Shown one piece after another: positions 33,111-44,458 of a DNA stretch of 64,000 nt. The DNA is from Durusdinium trenchii. Lineage: Eukaryota > Sar > Dinophyceae > Suessiales > Symbiodiniaceae. Positions within the stretch are counted from its first letter, which is position 1; each line of letters starts with the position of its first letter. The stretch spans positions 201,758-265,757 of the forward strand of contig CAXAMN010004091.1 in the NCBI GenBank assembly GCA_963970005.1, in the 5' to 3' direction. The position numbers and the translations under genes are program-made. The notes below the pieces were generated by a model that worked only from the letters and a program-made list of their open reading frames with translations, had not been told where the DNA came from and made no database searches.

Positions 33111-34224
33111 GCGTTCCTTGTTCTGGTCTTTGCTAAATGTAAGGAAAAGAAAGTTCAAGGCTAGACTAAGCTTAGTACTAGCACATGTGAAGCTTTACAA
33201 GAGTAGTAAAACTACTACTCCAAAGTCATGCAGAAGGATGGTTGATGTAAAGCAAAGCCTTTTTTGTTTTATGTCAACATTATATTGTTTGTATTCAGGT
33301 TTAGATGATGACATCTTGCTATGAAAAATTGTGATGCATAAGAAGCATTGTGTGTCTCAGTGTCTTGTTATGATATAGATGTGTATGTTTCTTAGTATTC
33401 ACAAAGCATGTGTGGCGATTCGCTGTGATTCGCGTGTTTCACACACACACACACGCCCCCCACGTGGGGCCCCAAAAACTAAGGAGCAAACAAATGTGCT
33501 TGTGCGCGGGCAAAGAAGACAAAAAATGAAGACATGAAAAGGAGACAAGACAACACCAGTGTGTGTTTGCGATGAAGGGGAAACCAAACGTACAGGGACA
33601 AACAATGAACCATACCGACCTCATTATCAAGACCTGGGCGGCCTGAAACCTGGGTTAAAAGTAGGTGTGCGCGTACATGGTGAGGGCCGGACTGTTGTGT
33701 GCACCAAAGAAAGAACGGAGTGAGATAACGGAACGTGAAGGCAAAGAGGACATGAGCCGAAAGAGGAAAGAAAATATGTGTGAAGGGGGAGGGATGAAAG
33801 GGGAACCAAATGGAGGGGCCGGAGGAGAACCAAATGGATGGGCCGGAAACCAACGAAACCAGACCTCACTAGAGTGAACCTAGGTAGACCTAGCCTCGGT
33901 TAAAGTGTGCACGCCGTGTGTGTGTGTGTGCACTTGAGGCTTCGACAGGCCCCAATGGGCCTAAAAAAGAATCTCCGACCGCTGCGGTCTACTCGTGCCA
34001 AAGTGGCTGGCTACTCACGTCCGCTGGACACGTGCTGGCGTGCCCTAGGGCCGCCGACTCAGTTGCAATAATCCGTCAAGTCTTGGCAAACAACTTTGGC
34101 ATAAACCTCCTACGCGCGCGGTGTGTTTCTGAGCAATGGAAACGTAGACAAGCCCCCGTTCGACGGGGCCACAGGGGAGACTCCTCGAGTACACCCTGGG
34201 CTCCCACTGAGGAGAGACACGCTC

Positions 34225-34590
34225 GAGAAAATGCATAATTCCGCAAAACGAATGCCGCATGCCACACGCCCACCTAAGTATGAAAGGCTAAGAAGTCAAG
34301 TGAGAGGTAAAGCCTGAAAAGGTAAATGGATGTAAATTGAGTGGAGTCCAACCAAGTCTCTGAAATCTCTGAATGCGACCAGGTGCGACAGCAAGTCGGT
34401 CAAGCTCATTAGCACTTTAATGCAGAACCTAATCCACAACCGAGATCTTGTTCTAGTTACAAGCAGGGGCCAGGGAGAAGTGGAGTCATCACAAAAGCAG
34501 GAACGTGATCCCAGCGTCCCAGGATCATATCAGCCATGGAATGCAGCCCTCTTCGTTGGAGAACCAACTGCATCCATGGGGTTGTCCCCC
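34225..34590 (+). repeat. ~350-bp direct duplication, copy 2
   Basis: Second copy of the block at 32140-32490, with an insertion of about 30 bases after gcgacagcaag. It is followed by gggtttcacacacacacac, as in the 23/24-kb duplicates. Confidence 0.8.
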
Positions 34591-35199
34591 TGTTGAAATC
34601 AACTGATTCCCTTGTGATTTTCAAGGGTTTCACACACACACACACACTATCTATCTATCACTATCTCCTCCGTGCGCATTGTTCGCACCTCAGTGGTTGC
34701 AAAGCCAATGGCACCTGATCCCATAGTGTCATCAGGCTCTTCCTGCAGGTGCACGAGAATGTAATTTATGTGGCACAAATGGCATTGCTGTCCCTGCCTT
34801 GACCTGCATCATGGAAGACCTCAGTGAAGCAAAACTCGAGGGCTAGGGCCAGGAAAGCTTAAGAACCAATTGGTACTGGTACACATACATTGAAGTGTTT
34901 TGAGGGAAGCTGGTGGCACCTGAGCTCGAATAATCTGATCCAAACACCACACCCACAATGCCAAGCTACTTGCGGACCCTCTGGTGATGCACATGACGGC
35001 GCAAATGGGTGGAGAGCCCCCTGCCTGAAAGACAAGACATTCATGGCCACAGTGCCACAGGTCAGTTCGTTCTCCGAGTCCCGTTCAGTGCATCTGATCA
35101 TTTTGATCCGAGTGTTCACTGCGAACGGGTTCAATCAAACACTACTGTGAAGTGACTCTTCTTTCGGCCGTGTTGCGGCTGCTCACCAGTTTGGGCTGC

Positions 35200-35478
35200 T
35201 CACCACTGGACGGAAACTTTCCACTGCTGGCTGCTTCCTGACAAGCTTTCGCTCAAATGAGAGCACAAAAAACCCTGCTTTGCGAACATTGAATGATCAT
35301 GAATGATCCATACGGATCCATACGGCACATTGTGGCACAACATGTGGCACACCTGAACCATGGAGGTCGTTTCTCCCACGGCCGCCGAAATGGCACCACT
35401 GGCCATCTCCGCAAAGAAGGCCAGGAACTCTGAGAGCATGGCCGAGAGCTTCGTCAAAATGCTGAAGGGCGGCACCAC
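35200..35478 (-). CDS. Candidate exon, Ala-rich helix
   Basis: Open stretch including ILTKLSAMLSEFLAFFAE and MASGAISAAVGETTSMVQ, a hydrophobic amphipathic helix pattern. Similar helical exons lie at 36086-36364 and 37358-37564. Borders not determined; no family recognised. Confidence 0.35.
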   Translation of the reverse strand: MVPPFSILTKLSAMLSEFLAFFAEMASGAISAAVGETTSMVQVCHMLCHNVPYGSVWIIHDHSMFAKQGFLCSHLSESLSGSSQQWKVSVQW

Positions 35479-35949
35479 CTAAAACACGACCAGAAACGCC
35501 CCCGCTGGGGTTGAAGGGCAGTTGCGCTGGAAGGAGAAAATCGAAGGCTATTTTTGGCAATGGGGCCTGAATCCTTCTCCTGTAGCTTGCCTGCTGTAGC
35601 CTTTTTGATGGTTTGTTTCCTAACAGTCTACTGTTGCAGGTTGTCAATGCTTTAAACGAGCTGTTGCCTTGGTGTGGGATGGTGTGGTTAAGTCTCCAGC
35701 TGGTTTCTTTCATTTGTTTTCCTTAATATCCTTTCATGTTGTTTCCCAGGTTGGGCGCTTGCGGTCGGGTCTCCAGCTGGCTCCCTTTGTGAATGCGAAG
35801 CTTGGGTTTAGAATCCAACACCCGTGGCCCCCCAAACCGGCGGGTGTGTGTAGCTGTTGAGTTTTTTCCTTCGGCGAGATGACTGTGCTTGGGGTCTATG
35901 GGTGTGTGTAATTGTTCTGTCATCACCAAAGGGAACCTGCATTCTTCAT

Positions 35950-36064
35950 GCTTTGCACAGAGTTTCAGAACACCCTGCCACCTGCAGCAAGGTCTCTCCA
36001 ATGGTCTTCGCAACACACTTGAAAATATCAAATGCTGGCCCACCGCCACCTTGCTGCTGTACGG
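35950..36064 (-). CDS. Candidate exon with FDIFKCVAKTIGETLLQ
   Basis: The frame reads DPAVQQQGGGGPAFDIFK, CVAKTIGETLLQ, followed by a GT (gtggcag) or by AGCSETLCKA and a stop. Protein-like composition and a short Gln/Gly linker. Borders approximate. Confidence 0.35.
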
Positions 36065-36085
36065 CGGGGTCAACATTTCACTTGG

Positions 36086-36364
36086 TCAATCCCACCGGGC
36101 CCTATACTGACACCAAACACATCCTCTAGGAACTCTAGCATCAAACAACCGGCTGTCAGCTGACAAATCAAACAATTCTCTGCCCCGACTGTGCCCACTA
36201 ACAGCCACATTCTTTGCCCAGTTGCTGATGCAGTTCACCAGGTTGGAACCCATGGCAACCATCGCCGCAATAGGTGCTGGGTAGGGCACAGCAATCGTGC
36301 CCCAGTTGAAATCAAATAAAGTCAGCCTCTGTCCCACCAAGACTACCTCCAGGTCGGGACACAA
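36086..36364 (-). CDS. Candidate exon with FDFNWGTIAVPYPAPIAAM
   Basis: Includes VGQRLTLFDFNWGTIAVPY, PAPIAAMVAMGSNLVN and ISNWAKNVAVSGHSRGRE. It resembles the other helical exons of the cluster. Ends are likely intronic. Confidence 0.4.
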   Translation of the reverse strand: MCPDLEVVLVGQRLTLFDFNWGTIAVPYPAPIAAMVAMGSNLVNCISNWAKNVAVSGHSRGRELFDLSADSRLFDARVPRGCVWCQYRARWD

Positions 36365-37052
36365 AGCAAGTGGGAATATAGAAATGCTGCAAAGTGCATC
36401 ACGATTAGTGCGCTATCTATGACAGTGGCCCGCTTTGATCCAAAGCTCAGCACCACCTGTCTACCAAGCCCAGGCCTCACACATCTGCCGGCCCCAGCCA
36501 ATGGTAATCTCACTATTGCTCACCTGCAGTGAAGGCCAGATCCAATGAGGGCAGCCAGCGCTGAAGTCGAATCCATTGATCAGAATTGCCACGGCCTTCC
36601 AATGAACAAAACTGTGTGTGGTGCCAGTTCAGAGATAGAGACGCCTGTTAAACCACACAGAACATTTTTGCATGCCTGCATGCAGAAACAAAAGAATCCT
36701 CTTCAAGGTCCTGGACGCCAAACACAGGAGAGTGCACCCAAAATGGGCCAGCATGGTTGCTTCTCCCACAAGCTAATGGATACTAATTGCTACTAACATC
36801 CATCGTAAAACACCCTTGTTGAATAAGCTTCTTTGAATCCACATGTATGGGACAAACCTTTGTATACCTTCCTTTCTCCAGGTTGAACTGACCGACAATG
36901 GACGAAAAGGAACGATCTAGGATTAGATAGGTTCTTCTACGATGGCCCCGATGATGAACTCAGACCCTTTCAATACTTAGGCCCTAGGCCAAATGCAAAA
37001 AGTCCAGTATCAGCATCGTAGCTGCCGTAGCTCATACACAGTCATCAAATGA

Positions 37053-37277
37053 TCAAATGTGTGTATATAATGGTGTGCACCCTCTCCCACGCCGCCCTCG
37101 TACCGAAGCCTGCTCCACTGTGTCGATCACGGTGTTGGCCACAAAGGACACCTCCGCCGTCGGTTTGTGCGCTATATCGAAGACATGTGGGTGCCAGGTG
37201 ACGGGTGACCAGTGTGGGACATTCCCGTGTGTGTGCTCAAACTTCGCCACTCTTGAGAATGCGCGCCAGTCAAACAT
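37053..37277 (-). CDS. Candidate exon with WSPVTWHPHVFDIAHK
   Basis: Reads FDWRAFSRVAKFEHTHG, VPHWSPVTWHPHVFDIAHK and AEVSFVANTVIDTVEQASV. It is rich in His/Trp and ends in a helix. No family recognised; both borders approximate. Confidence 0.4.
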   Translation of the reverse strand: MFDWRAFSRVAKFEHTHGNVPHWSPVTWHPHVFDIAHKPTAEVSFVANTVIDTVEQASVRGRRGRGCTPLYTHI

Positions 37278-37357
37278 GCAAATGAGGGTGATGCCTTTCT
37301 TGACTTGTGGGGCGCAAGGTCACAAGCACCCCAAGCAGGACCTGCATCATGTTTTGT

Positions 37358-37564
37358 TCAGATCTCATACGCCTGAAGACCTTCCAGTTCTTGATGCAGA
37401 CTCTTGCCCCAAAACTGACGCACCTTGTCAGCTGCAGCATTGTAAGCATCGCTCAATGCATCGCCCACCAATCCGGTTCCACTGGTCACCACAGAACTTG
37501 CCCCATCGACCACGGCACCACCAACATCCTCCGCTCCATCCACAATATCATCCACAACCTGCAA
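37358..37564 (-). CDS. Candidate exon, Val/Asp/Ala helical repeat
   Basis: Reads VVDDIVDGAEDVGGAVVDG, ASSVVTSGTGLVGDALSD and AYNAAADKVRQFWGK. The VVDG-type spacing suggests an amphipathic helix repeat. Neighbours on the same strand have a similar character, consistent with the N-terminal part of a large secreted protein. Confidence 0.4.
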   Translation of the reverse strand: MQVVDDIVDGAEDVGGAVVDGASSVVTSGTGLVGDALSDAYNAAADKVRQFWGKSLHQELEGLQAYEI

Positions 37565-38816
37565 AGAGGGAATCGCCGACGCGAGAAAACCTCTCCAAGC
37601 TTTGAAGCTCCATTTTTGGTCTTGGATTTGTTCCAGGAAAAGCAGGGCTTTCTAATCCTTGATACTCCCAAGGGCACCTTGGCTGCCACACTGTTGTCCA
37701 ATTCTTGCTCACGTCCAGAGCGGCCCTGGCGCTGTAAGAGCGCACTATCAGGCCGGGAAGGCGAAGCCGAAGCACGCGAAGCACGCGAAGCAGGTGCAGG
37801 GGGAGGAGATGGAGCTGGAGCCCAATCCTTCAGCATTTCATCACTTTGCTTCAGCTGCTATACGTATATCCGCTGTTTCGAATCTGCCCCAAAGTGTTTC
37901 TCTTTGAACGTTTGTTCAAACAAGTCTTGTGGGACATTCCACTTGTCAACCATCTGTGGTGGTAGGAAGCTCGATGTTCTGGCCTTGAAGGCCATTGGTT
38001 CGGGACATTGTCATGTTCAGAATTCAAAAGCGCGCAATCGTATGGAAGAAGGAGCTTCGCGCAAAGACCAACAAGGACATTCAGTGCCGTCCTTTCCATG
38101 ACTTTGCCGGTGAAATTTCAGCAACACATCCTCAGGACAAAAAGTCAATGTAGTAGCATCAAGCATTTGCTGGCAATGGCACCAGGACTTTGCTAAACTG
38201 CCTTCAGTTTGCCCGTCACAAGGACCATAGCAGCTCCCAATGCACAAACTGCAGACCAGGATCTCTTAGCACTCGATGTGCTTTTTCATCCATCTTCCTT
38301 ACAGTTTTTCAGGAGAAAAGTAGCCCAGCACCATGGCCATCGGTGAAGAGGGAAACAATCAGTGGGGAACTTCTTAACCTTTCCACACTTTCAAGCCGCT
38401 TCAAATTAAAAGGGTAGTAAACAAACAATCTGGAGCGCTCCTCAGAAAAAATAAAACACCCACAATGCCCCACCGACAAAAACGGTTTGTCCAGCACAAA
38501 AAGGCCAAAAGGCACACAAGACCTCAAAGGCCGTTTCTATGCTTTTCATTTCTTTTCTACGTCTTTTCTATTTCCTTCATACATCGCCGAATCACCTGCC
38601 GCGGAATTAGTTCTCGTTCAGTGCCAAAGCTTCTTTTGATGCTTCTGATGCCTTTGAGTCGCATCTTGTACCCACGCTTGTCGGTGCTTGTTGGCAACAA
38701 CCGGTTCAGGCTCCTCAAGATGTTGCTGGCTTCGTGGCATCTTAAAAGCTAAATGATACGAGATGAAGTGGAAGCTGCTTGCTGCTCTCAGCCTCAGGCC
38801 TGGAGTTCTTCCTTGC

Positions 38817-38924
38817 CATGTCCTGATTGGGATTGATGGTGCTTCAACTTGGCATTCAGCTGCTGCAGCATCGCATCCTTGTGATCCAAACGGTCCTGTC
38901 CAGTTCTCGCCATTATTGCAAAAT
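38817..38924 (-). CDS. Candidate coiled-coil exon 3
   Basis: 108 bases: acceptor gcaaatag, then FAIMARTGQDRLDHKDAML and QQLNAKLKHHQSQSGH, ending before a possible GC donor (gcaagg). The heptad-like pattern continues that of exons 39135 and 39326. Confidence 0.45.
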
Positions 38925-38999
38925 CTATTTGCTCTTCAAGATTGTTTGACAAGACCACCCATCGTCGTAAGGATAGATCCCTTTTTAAGGTGACCACAT

Positions 39000-39135
39000 G
39001 TGATTGGTCTGAGCCTCCAGATTGGAATGACAAAACGTCTTATAGGCACCCTCCCACCCCGTAGCCAAGTCCTTCAGGTGCTGGATCTCCTTTTGTGCGT
39101 CTTCATGGGCAATCTTAAACTCTATGTTTTGCAGC
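39000..39135 (-). CDS. Candidate coiled-coil exon 2
   Basis: After cggccaag/G it reads LQNIEFKIAHEDAQKEIQ, HLKDLATGWEGAYKTF and HSNLEAQTNH. The charged helix fits a coiled coil. The 3' border is approximate. The preceding intron would be about 70 bases. Confidence 0.45.
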
Positions 39136-39207
39136 CTTGGCCGGATGCCAAGGACAAAGCAAATCAACCATTTCATGTCAAAAAGCGTCCCAAGTCCCAA
39201 CTTTCAC

Positions 39208-39326
39208 CGGACGAAGTTCTCAACAACATTTCCGACATATCATGACATATCACTCTTGGCGCTTCTTTGTCGGCAAGAGGCTCAACTGCAGTTTCCAACT
39301 GGGCCACTTTCAAATAAAGAAATTCC
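39208..39326 (-). CDS. Candidate coiled-coil exon 1
   Basis: Reads EFLYLKVAQLETAVEPLAD, KEAPRVICHDMSEMLL and RTSSG up to a clear GT donor (gtgaaag). The 5' border (near ggctgag) is approximate. With the next two exons it forms a small minus-strand coiled-coil gene fragment; further exons may follow down to about 38.0 kb (KMDEKAHRVLRDPGLQF). Confidence 0.45.
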
Positions 39327-39847
39327 TCAGCCGAGAAATGCGAGAAGTGAAACATCATGAAGAATGGACAACAACAAGAGAACCTTTGGCAATCTGTTCA
39401 TTTTCCGTGCCAGTTAATCAGGTCAAGGATCCAAAGTCTGAGACAATTTCCCCAAACCAGTGCGATTCTGAGGGTCCGTATGGTTGCCTGGAACAGGGAA
39501 ATCGCAAGCAGCGACAAGGAACCACACGCGGAGGTACAACGTCCCCCTGCTTGATACCAACGCAAGTACATGAGGTCAAGTCAAAGCTGGGAGTTGTTTC
39601 CCCAAGGGTTAAACAGTCTATATATACAAGTAGTTCCCGGGCAAGCCGGCGGCGGAAGTTTCCAAAAGAATAAGCCTATAGGAAGTGGCATGTGGCAGGC
39701 TGACTCGCCGGGCTACAATGTTCTTTGACAAAGCAAGTTGGAGCCGACCAATGGAGCGAAAGCGAAGCAACCACCGTCAACTGTCTCAGAGGAAAAAAAA
39801 CGTTGTTCACGCAATTTTGCAAAATACAGAATAGAGATGACTCAGCC

Positions 39848-40115
39848 GCGTACTAAAGTTGTACTACAAAGTCGCCAGTTCTCAGCTTCCAGCTCCACGG
39901 CTTGCTCTGCGTACTAGAGTTGCACTACAAAGTCGCCAGTTCTCAGCTTCCAGCTCCACAGATACTCTGCGTACTAAAGTTGTACTACAAAGTCGCCAGT
40001 TCTCATCTTCCAGCTCCTCAGATACTCCGCGTACTAAAGTTGTACTACAAAGTCGCCAGTTCTCATCTTCCAGCTCCCCAGATACTCCGCGTACTCAAGG
40101 TGTACTACAAAGTCG
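39848..40115 (+). repeat. 60-bp tandem repeat, about 4.5 copies
   Basis: Units of 60 bp (the first is 61) with gcgtactaaagttgtactac and aaagtcgccagttctca. Units end agatactc and run directly into the 42-bp array. Confidence 0.95.
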
Positions 40116-40746
40116 CTGTGCCCGCCACGAAATCTGCACATGGAGGTTCACAAAGTGCTGTGCCTGCCACGAAATCTGCGCATGGAGGTTCACAAAGTGC
40201 TGTGCCTGCCACGAAATCTGCAGATGGAGGTTCACAAAGTGCTGTGCCTGCCACGAAATCTGCGCCTCGAGGTTCACACAGTGCTGCGCCTGCCACGAAA
40301 TCTGCACAAAATCTGCACATGGAGGTTCACAAAGTGCTGCGCCTGCCACGAAATCTCCGCATAGAGGTTCACAAAGTGCTGCGCCTGCCACGAAATCTGC
40401 GCATGGAGGTTCACAAAGTGCTGTGCCTGCCACGAAATCTGCAGATGGAGGTTCACAAAGTGCTGTGCCTGCCACAAAATCTGCGCCTCGAGGTTCACAC
40501 AGTGCTGTGCCTGCCACGAAATCTGCACATGGAGGTTCACAAAGTGCTGTGCCTGCCACGAAATCTGCACATGGAGTTTCACAAAGTGCTGCAGGTGCTG
40601 CCACGAAATCTGCACATGGAGGTTCACAAAGTGCTGCGCCTGCCACGAAATATGCACATGGAGGTTCACAAAGTGCTGTGCCTGCCACGAAATCTGCACA
40701 TGGAGGTTCACAAAGTGCTGCGCCGCTGCGCCTGCCACGAAATCTG

Positions 40747-40943
40747 CACTTCAAGAAACAACTGAAACCTCTAATCACAATGGAGGGACGATTCCGAGCA
40801 TGATCCGACCATGATCCGAGACCGTCTCGCACACAGCGTTCCGCAAAGCTAGACTTGCAAGCTTCGGAGCCACCCTATCTATTGAAAAACACAGCATTTC
40901 GTGCGTCCGCTACCTCTCGAAAACGCATTTTGTATTGCGCCTG
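40747..40943 (+). repeat. ~200-bp spacer duplication, copy 1
   Basis: A non-repetitive spacer from ttcaagaaacaactgaa to cgcattttgtattgcgcc recurs at 41121-41317, about 374 bp away (a distance that includes an N gap), with a few substitutions. Each copy separates blocks of the 42-bp array, so spacer plus array was duplicated together. Confidence 0.9.
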
Positions 40944-41120
40944 CCACGAAATCTGCGCCTCGACTGTGCCTGCCACGAAATCTGCACATAGAGGTTCACA
41001 AAGTGCTGTGCCTGCCACGAAATCTGCACATGGAGGTNNNNNNNNNNGCACATGGAGGTTCACAAAGTGCTGTGCCTGCCACGAAATCTGCACAAAGTGC
41101 TGTGCCTGCCACGAAATCTG

Positions 41121-41317
41121 CAATTCAAGAAACAACTGAAGCCTCTAATCACAATGGAGGGGCGATTCCGAGCATGATCTGAGAATGACCCGAGACCGTC
41201 TCGCACACAGCGTTCCGCAAAACTAGACTTGCAAGCTTCGGAGCCACCCTATCTGTTGAAAAACACAGCATTTCGTGCGTCCGCTACCTCTCGAAAACGC
41301 ATTTTGTATTGCGCCCG
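41121..41317 (+). repeat. ~200-bp spacer duplication, copy 2
   Basis: Second copy of 40747-40943, nearly identical, followed by a degraded 42-bp unit in which ccacg has become cacg. Confidence 0.9.
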
Positions 41318-41454
41318 CCACGAAATCTGCACCTCGAGGTTCACAAAGTGCTGTGCCTGCACGAACTCTGCACATGGAGATTCACAAAGTGCTGTGCCTG
41401 CCACGAAATCTGCACTTGGAGGTTCACAAAGTGCTGCGCCTGCCACGTAAACTG

Positions 41455-41620
41455 GAGCTAGAGCTATTGAACCTAGAGCTAGCTGGAGCTGGAGCTCTTG
41501 AAACTAGAGCTACCTGGAGCTAGAGCTATTGAAACTAGAGCTACCTGGAGCTAGAGCTCTTGCAGCTAGAGCTCTTGCAACTAGAGCTAACTGGAGCTAG
41601 AGCTCTTGAAACTAGAGCTA
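41455..41620 (+). repeat. AGCTAGAGCT-type repeat
   Basis: Units of about 31 bp with ctagagctcttgaaactaga and gctacctgg. The agctagagct core is self-complementary in part, so the strand is not meaningful. Confidence 0.85.
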
Positions 41621-41629
41621 ACTGTATGA

Positions 41630-41985
41630 TGAGTGGTGTATGATGAGTATGATGAGTGGTGTATGACAAGTGGTGTATGATGAGTGGTGTCCGCTGAGTG
41701 GTGTATGATGAGTGGTGTCTGATGAGTGGTGTATGATGAGTGGTGTATGATGAGTGGTGTATGATGAGTGGTGTATGATGAGTGGTGTATGATGAGTGGT
41801 GTATGATGAGTGGTGTATTGATGAGTGGTGTATTGATGAGTGGTGTATGATGAGTGGTGTATTGATGAGTGGTGTATTGATGAGTGGTGTATGGATGAGT
41901 GGTGTATGATGAGTGGTGTATGATGAGTGGTGTATGATGAGTGGTGTATTGATGAGTGGTGTATTGATGAGTGGTGTATGAACAG
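41630..41985 (+). repeat. 14-bp tandem repeat GATGAGTGGTGTAT
   Basis: About 25 copies of gatgagtggtgtat, some with one extra base (tattgatgag). Stop-free on the minus strand as a His/Thr/Ser repeat; not a gene. Confidence 0.95.
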
Positions 41986-42059
41986 TTCTTGAATGTCCGT
42001 GTTGAAGTTTCGTACACTAAACTTCCTTTGATAATACATTGCAAATTTACCAGAAACAT

Positions 42060-42160
42060 TGAACACACATGAACAAATCACCCTCGGCCACCCGCCTTCA
42101 GGATTTGGAACACCCATGGTTTGGTTTACATCCGCTGCCATGACGTTGACCACCTGGGCG
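42060..42160 (-). CDS. Candidate exon with NQTMGVPNPEGGWPRVICSC
   Basis: Reads VVNVMAADVNQTMGVPNP, EGGWPRVICSC and ends at a GT donor (gtaaat) near 42050. It lies just downstream of 42392-42612 in gene order. The Cys pair suggests a secreted protein. Confidence 0.35.
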
Positions 42161-42391
42161 CTTTTAACCTTTAATAACTTTTAAGATCTTTTAAGCTATT
42201 GACTGGCTGCTTGCACCAGAAGGAACCCCAACAAAAAAGAAACAGAACAATGTCCAGATGTGATTGCACTACAATCATCACAGAGGTTGCGATGTTTCCA
42301 GATGTTTCAAGGTATGCTTGCAAACCGCCACCCTGAGTGCGTGAAGGCGCCATAAGTGCGTGAAGGCTGGCATCGACCCCCGTGTAAGTGC

Positions 42392-42612
42392 CTCCAAGAG
42401 GCCAAATCTTGGAGGCTTTGATTTACTTTCTCCCATGAAGCATTGGTGTTGTTGTCGCTTGTGTCGCTGGCGAAGTCTGCAATGACATCGCCTATCATTC
42501 CCTCAGAGGTTTGCACTGACCTCATCGCGACTTCGGACTTCAAGGACAAAAGGCTTGGAGCCTTCGGCCTTTCTTCACATTGGCGACACGTCGCATCCGT
42601 TGCAGCACCCAG
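42392..42612 (-). CDS. Exon or gene start with ATCRQCEERPKAP
   Basis: Reads LGAATDATCRQCEERPKAP, SEVAMRSVQTSEGMIG, DVIADFASDTSDNNTN and VNQSLQDLASW, ending at a GC donor (gcactt). Two models fit. (1) An exon after acceptor gtgcttgcag at 42613. (2) A gene start with the signal peptide MLLHCVHVLVLCLQLGAA encoded just upstream (ATG at about 42651). In the second case this is the 5' end of the large secreted protein gene. Confidence 0.5.
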
Positions 42613-42738
42613 CTGCAAGCACAGTACTAAAACATGGACACAGTGCAACAGCATGATGCCATGCACTGGAGCGGTAAATCGTAAAATGGCCAAACACTCT
42701 CACTCGTTGAGCCACATCTAAAAAAGGCAGGGCATCCT

Positions 42739-43055
42739 TCACTCAGGACTCTGACCTTTCCAAAAGCACTCCCCTCCCTCTAGCTGATCCCTTGTTTGAA
42801 ACCTTGTTCCAACCTTCTGTGTGCTACAACTGCCAGATTTGGTTTCGCCTATCCCAGACTGACACAAGGTCGGTGACAAAGGTGTCGAGGTTCTGTTCCA
42901 GTTGAATGTGAGTTGAACGCTGCAGCTACTGCAATCAAACTTGCCGTGAGTAAATGGGCACATATACCCATTGAAGCTTTCAGCGGAGACCCACCGGAGT
43001 TGTCTCAATTGTGGTGTCTGGTTTTGGGACTGGATGCAGTCCACACAATGACATT
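42739..43055 (-). CDS. Cys-rich exon with ECHCVDCIQ
   Basis: After a clear acceptor (tttgctttcag) it reads CHCVDCIQSQNQTPQLRQL, SFNGYMCPFTHGKFDCSSC and TPLSPTLCQSGIGETKSG. At least seven Cys suggest an extracellular or zinc-binding segment. The frame runs to a stop at 42739, but a donor may lie earlier. Confidence 0.45.
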
Positions 43056-43946
43056 CTGAAAGCAAAATAAATATGAGCAAGTAGAATGGCACGGTGTGTG
43101 ATTCTCACCGTATTTGTCATTGAGCAAAATGCGTGTCGATGCCATATATAGGCGGCATGGAAACTTTTTTTGATAGGACATCTGGAGTGCTGCTTGGGCT
43201 GCCAGTCTTTGTGGTTCATTCATGACCGGCTCGTTATTAGGCCATGTTTTAATCACAGCTTCGCATGAAGTCCTTGTAAAATCTGGCTGGTGTGGCTTCG
43301 TTTCAGAAGAACATTATGTGTCAAAACCACTCTCAAACCTGCCCTAACTCCTTCGCGGCAAAACCTCCGCACGACCGGTATTGCTATCGAAGTGGTTTCG
43401 TCGTTTTACATCACCAATTCCACGGCCATGACACACCTCTTTACACTCCTTACTTGGCAAACAAACGAACGAGAGAGCAACGGGGGAATCACAGCCTGAC
43501 GGCCAGGCAGACGATTGGTTCCACTTTTGGCATAGCGAGCTCCAGGGCACGTCAACTTTGGAAGCACGCCCCTAAACGCTTGAGCATCGACCTTGTTGGC
43601 TTGCGTGAGTCTTAAAAGCTTGCCCACCCAAGGTTGCAGTCATGAATTTGGTCACTAGAACCTTCTAGAATGTTATAGAATGTCCACTTTTCACTTGAAG
43701 AAATTCCTGCGAACCTTGGACAAACAGGTGGAAGTGTTCACAGCACCCCACTCTTGAGGGAACCGGGATCCGCTTGGATCCACCCGGATCCGCTCGGTGT
43801 TCACGGTCCGCGTAACTCGATGGGAGGATTGGCCAACCTTCGGTATCTCCCAATCTCACGGTCCAGCTCTAAGAGATCACGAGGCTTGGCCACCTCCTGC
43901 GAGACATTCTAAGCTAGGCACTTGCATGTATAATCATGTCTATAAT

Positions 43947-44082
43947 TGTCTATTTAATTCTATCTATCTATCTATCTACTATCTAATTCTATCTATCTAA
44001 TTCTATCTATCTAATTCTATCTATCTATCTAATTCTATCTATCTATCTATCTAATTCTATCTATCTATCTATCTATACGTAT
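43947..44082 (+). repeat. TCTA microsatellite
   Basis: Blocks of tctatctatcta separated by attc interruptions. No coding value. Confidence 0.95.
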
Positions 44083-44458
44083 ATGCACGACCATATACAT
44101 CTATATACATGCATGATGCATGTGCTTGGGTTTTGCGCTGTCAATCTGATATCATGCGACCTCCTTCCATCAACAGCAACACTAATCAGAAACTCAATAG
44201 AAATTCTTCAGGTTTTTTGGGACAACTTCTCAACGCACAGGCATTTGCTTTGCCGAAATGGGTGGAATAACTGGTGGAACCACACGCAAACCCGGCCTTC
44301 ACCACCGCAAAGTTGCTCATGCGCTTGATCGCAAGTCGCTCCTGAAACATCACAGTGAACAAGTACGAACAAGCAAGCAATCTAAACATGTGTGTTATTG
44401 TGTGTTGCAAACCTGCTCATTGACCCTTTCAGCAGTGCTCGCATGTCTCAAATTTGCT

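Larger units (their letters stand above)
40115..41450 (-). repeat. 42-bp minisatellite, locus 2
   Basis: On the plus strand the unit reads cacatggaggttcacaaagt then gctgtgcctgccacgaaatctg (42 bp), the reverse complement of the unit at 26920-27585. Regular tandem at 40115-40745; shorter blocks at 40940-41125 and 41318-41445. The N gap at 41038 is inside it. Stop-free frames of up to 314 codons on both strands are by-products. Confidence 0.95.

Noticed and set aside
40095-40832. Long open frames (up to 314 codons) on both strands
   Set aside because: They follow the 42-bp tandem unit, which has no stop in most frames. Peptide periodicity equals 14 residues in each.
40115-41450. CRISPR-like array
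   Set aside because: Units are contiguous 42-bp tandems without unique spacers.
41541-42153. His/Thr/Ser-repeat open frames of about 175-190 codons
   Set aside because: Translation of the 14-bp GATGAGTGGTGTAT array; only the short non-repeat start near 42060-42150 is kept as an exon candidate.
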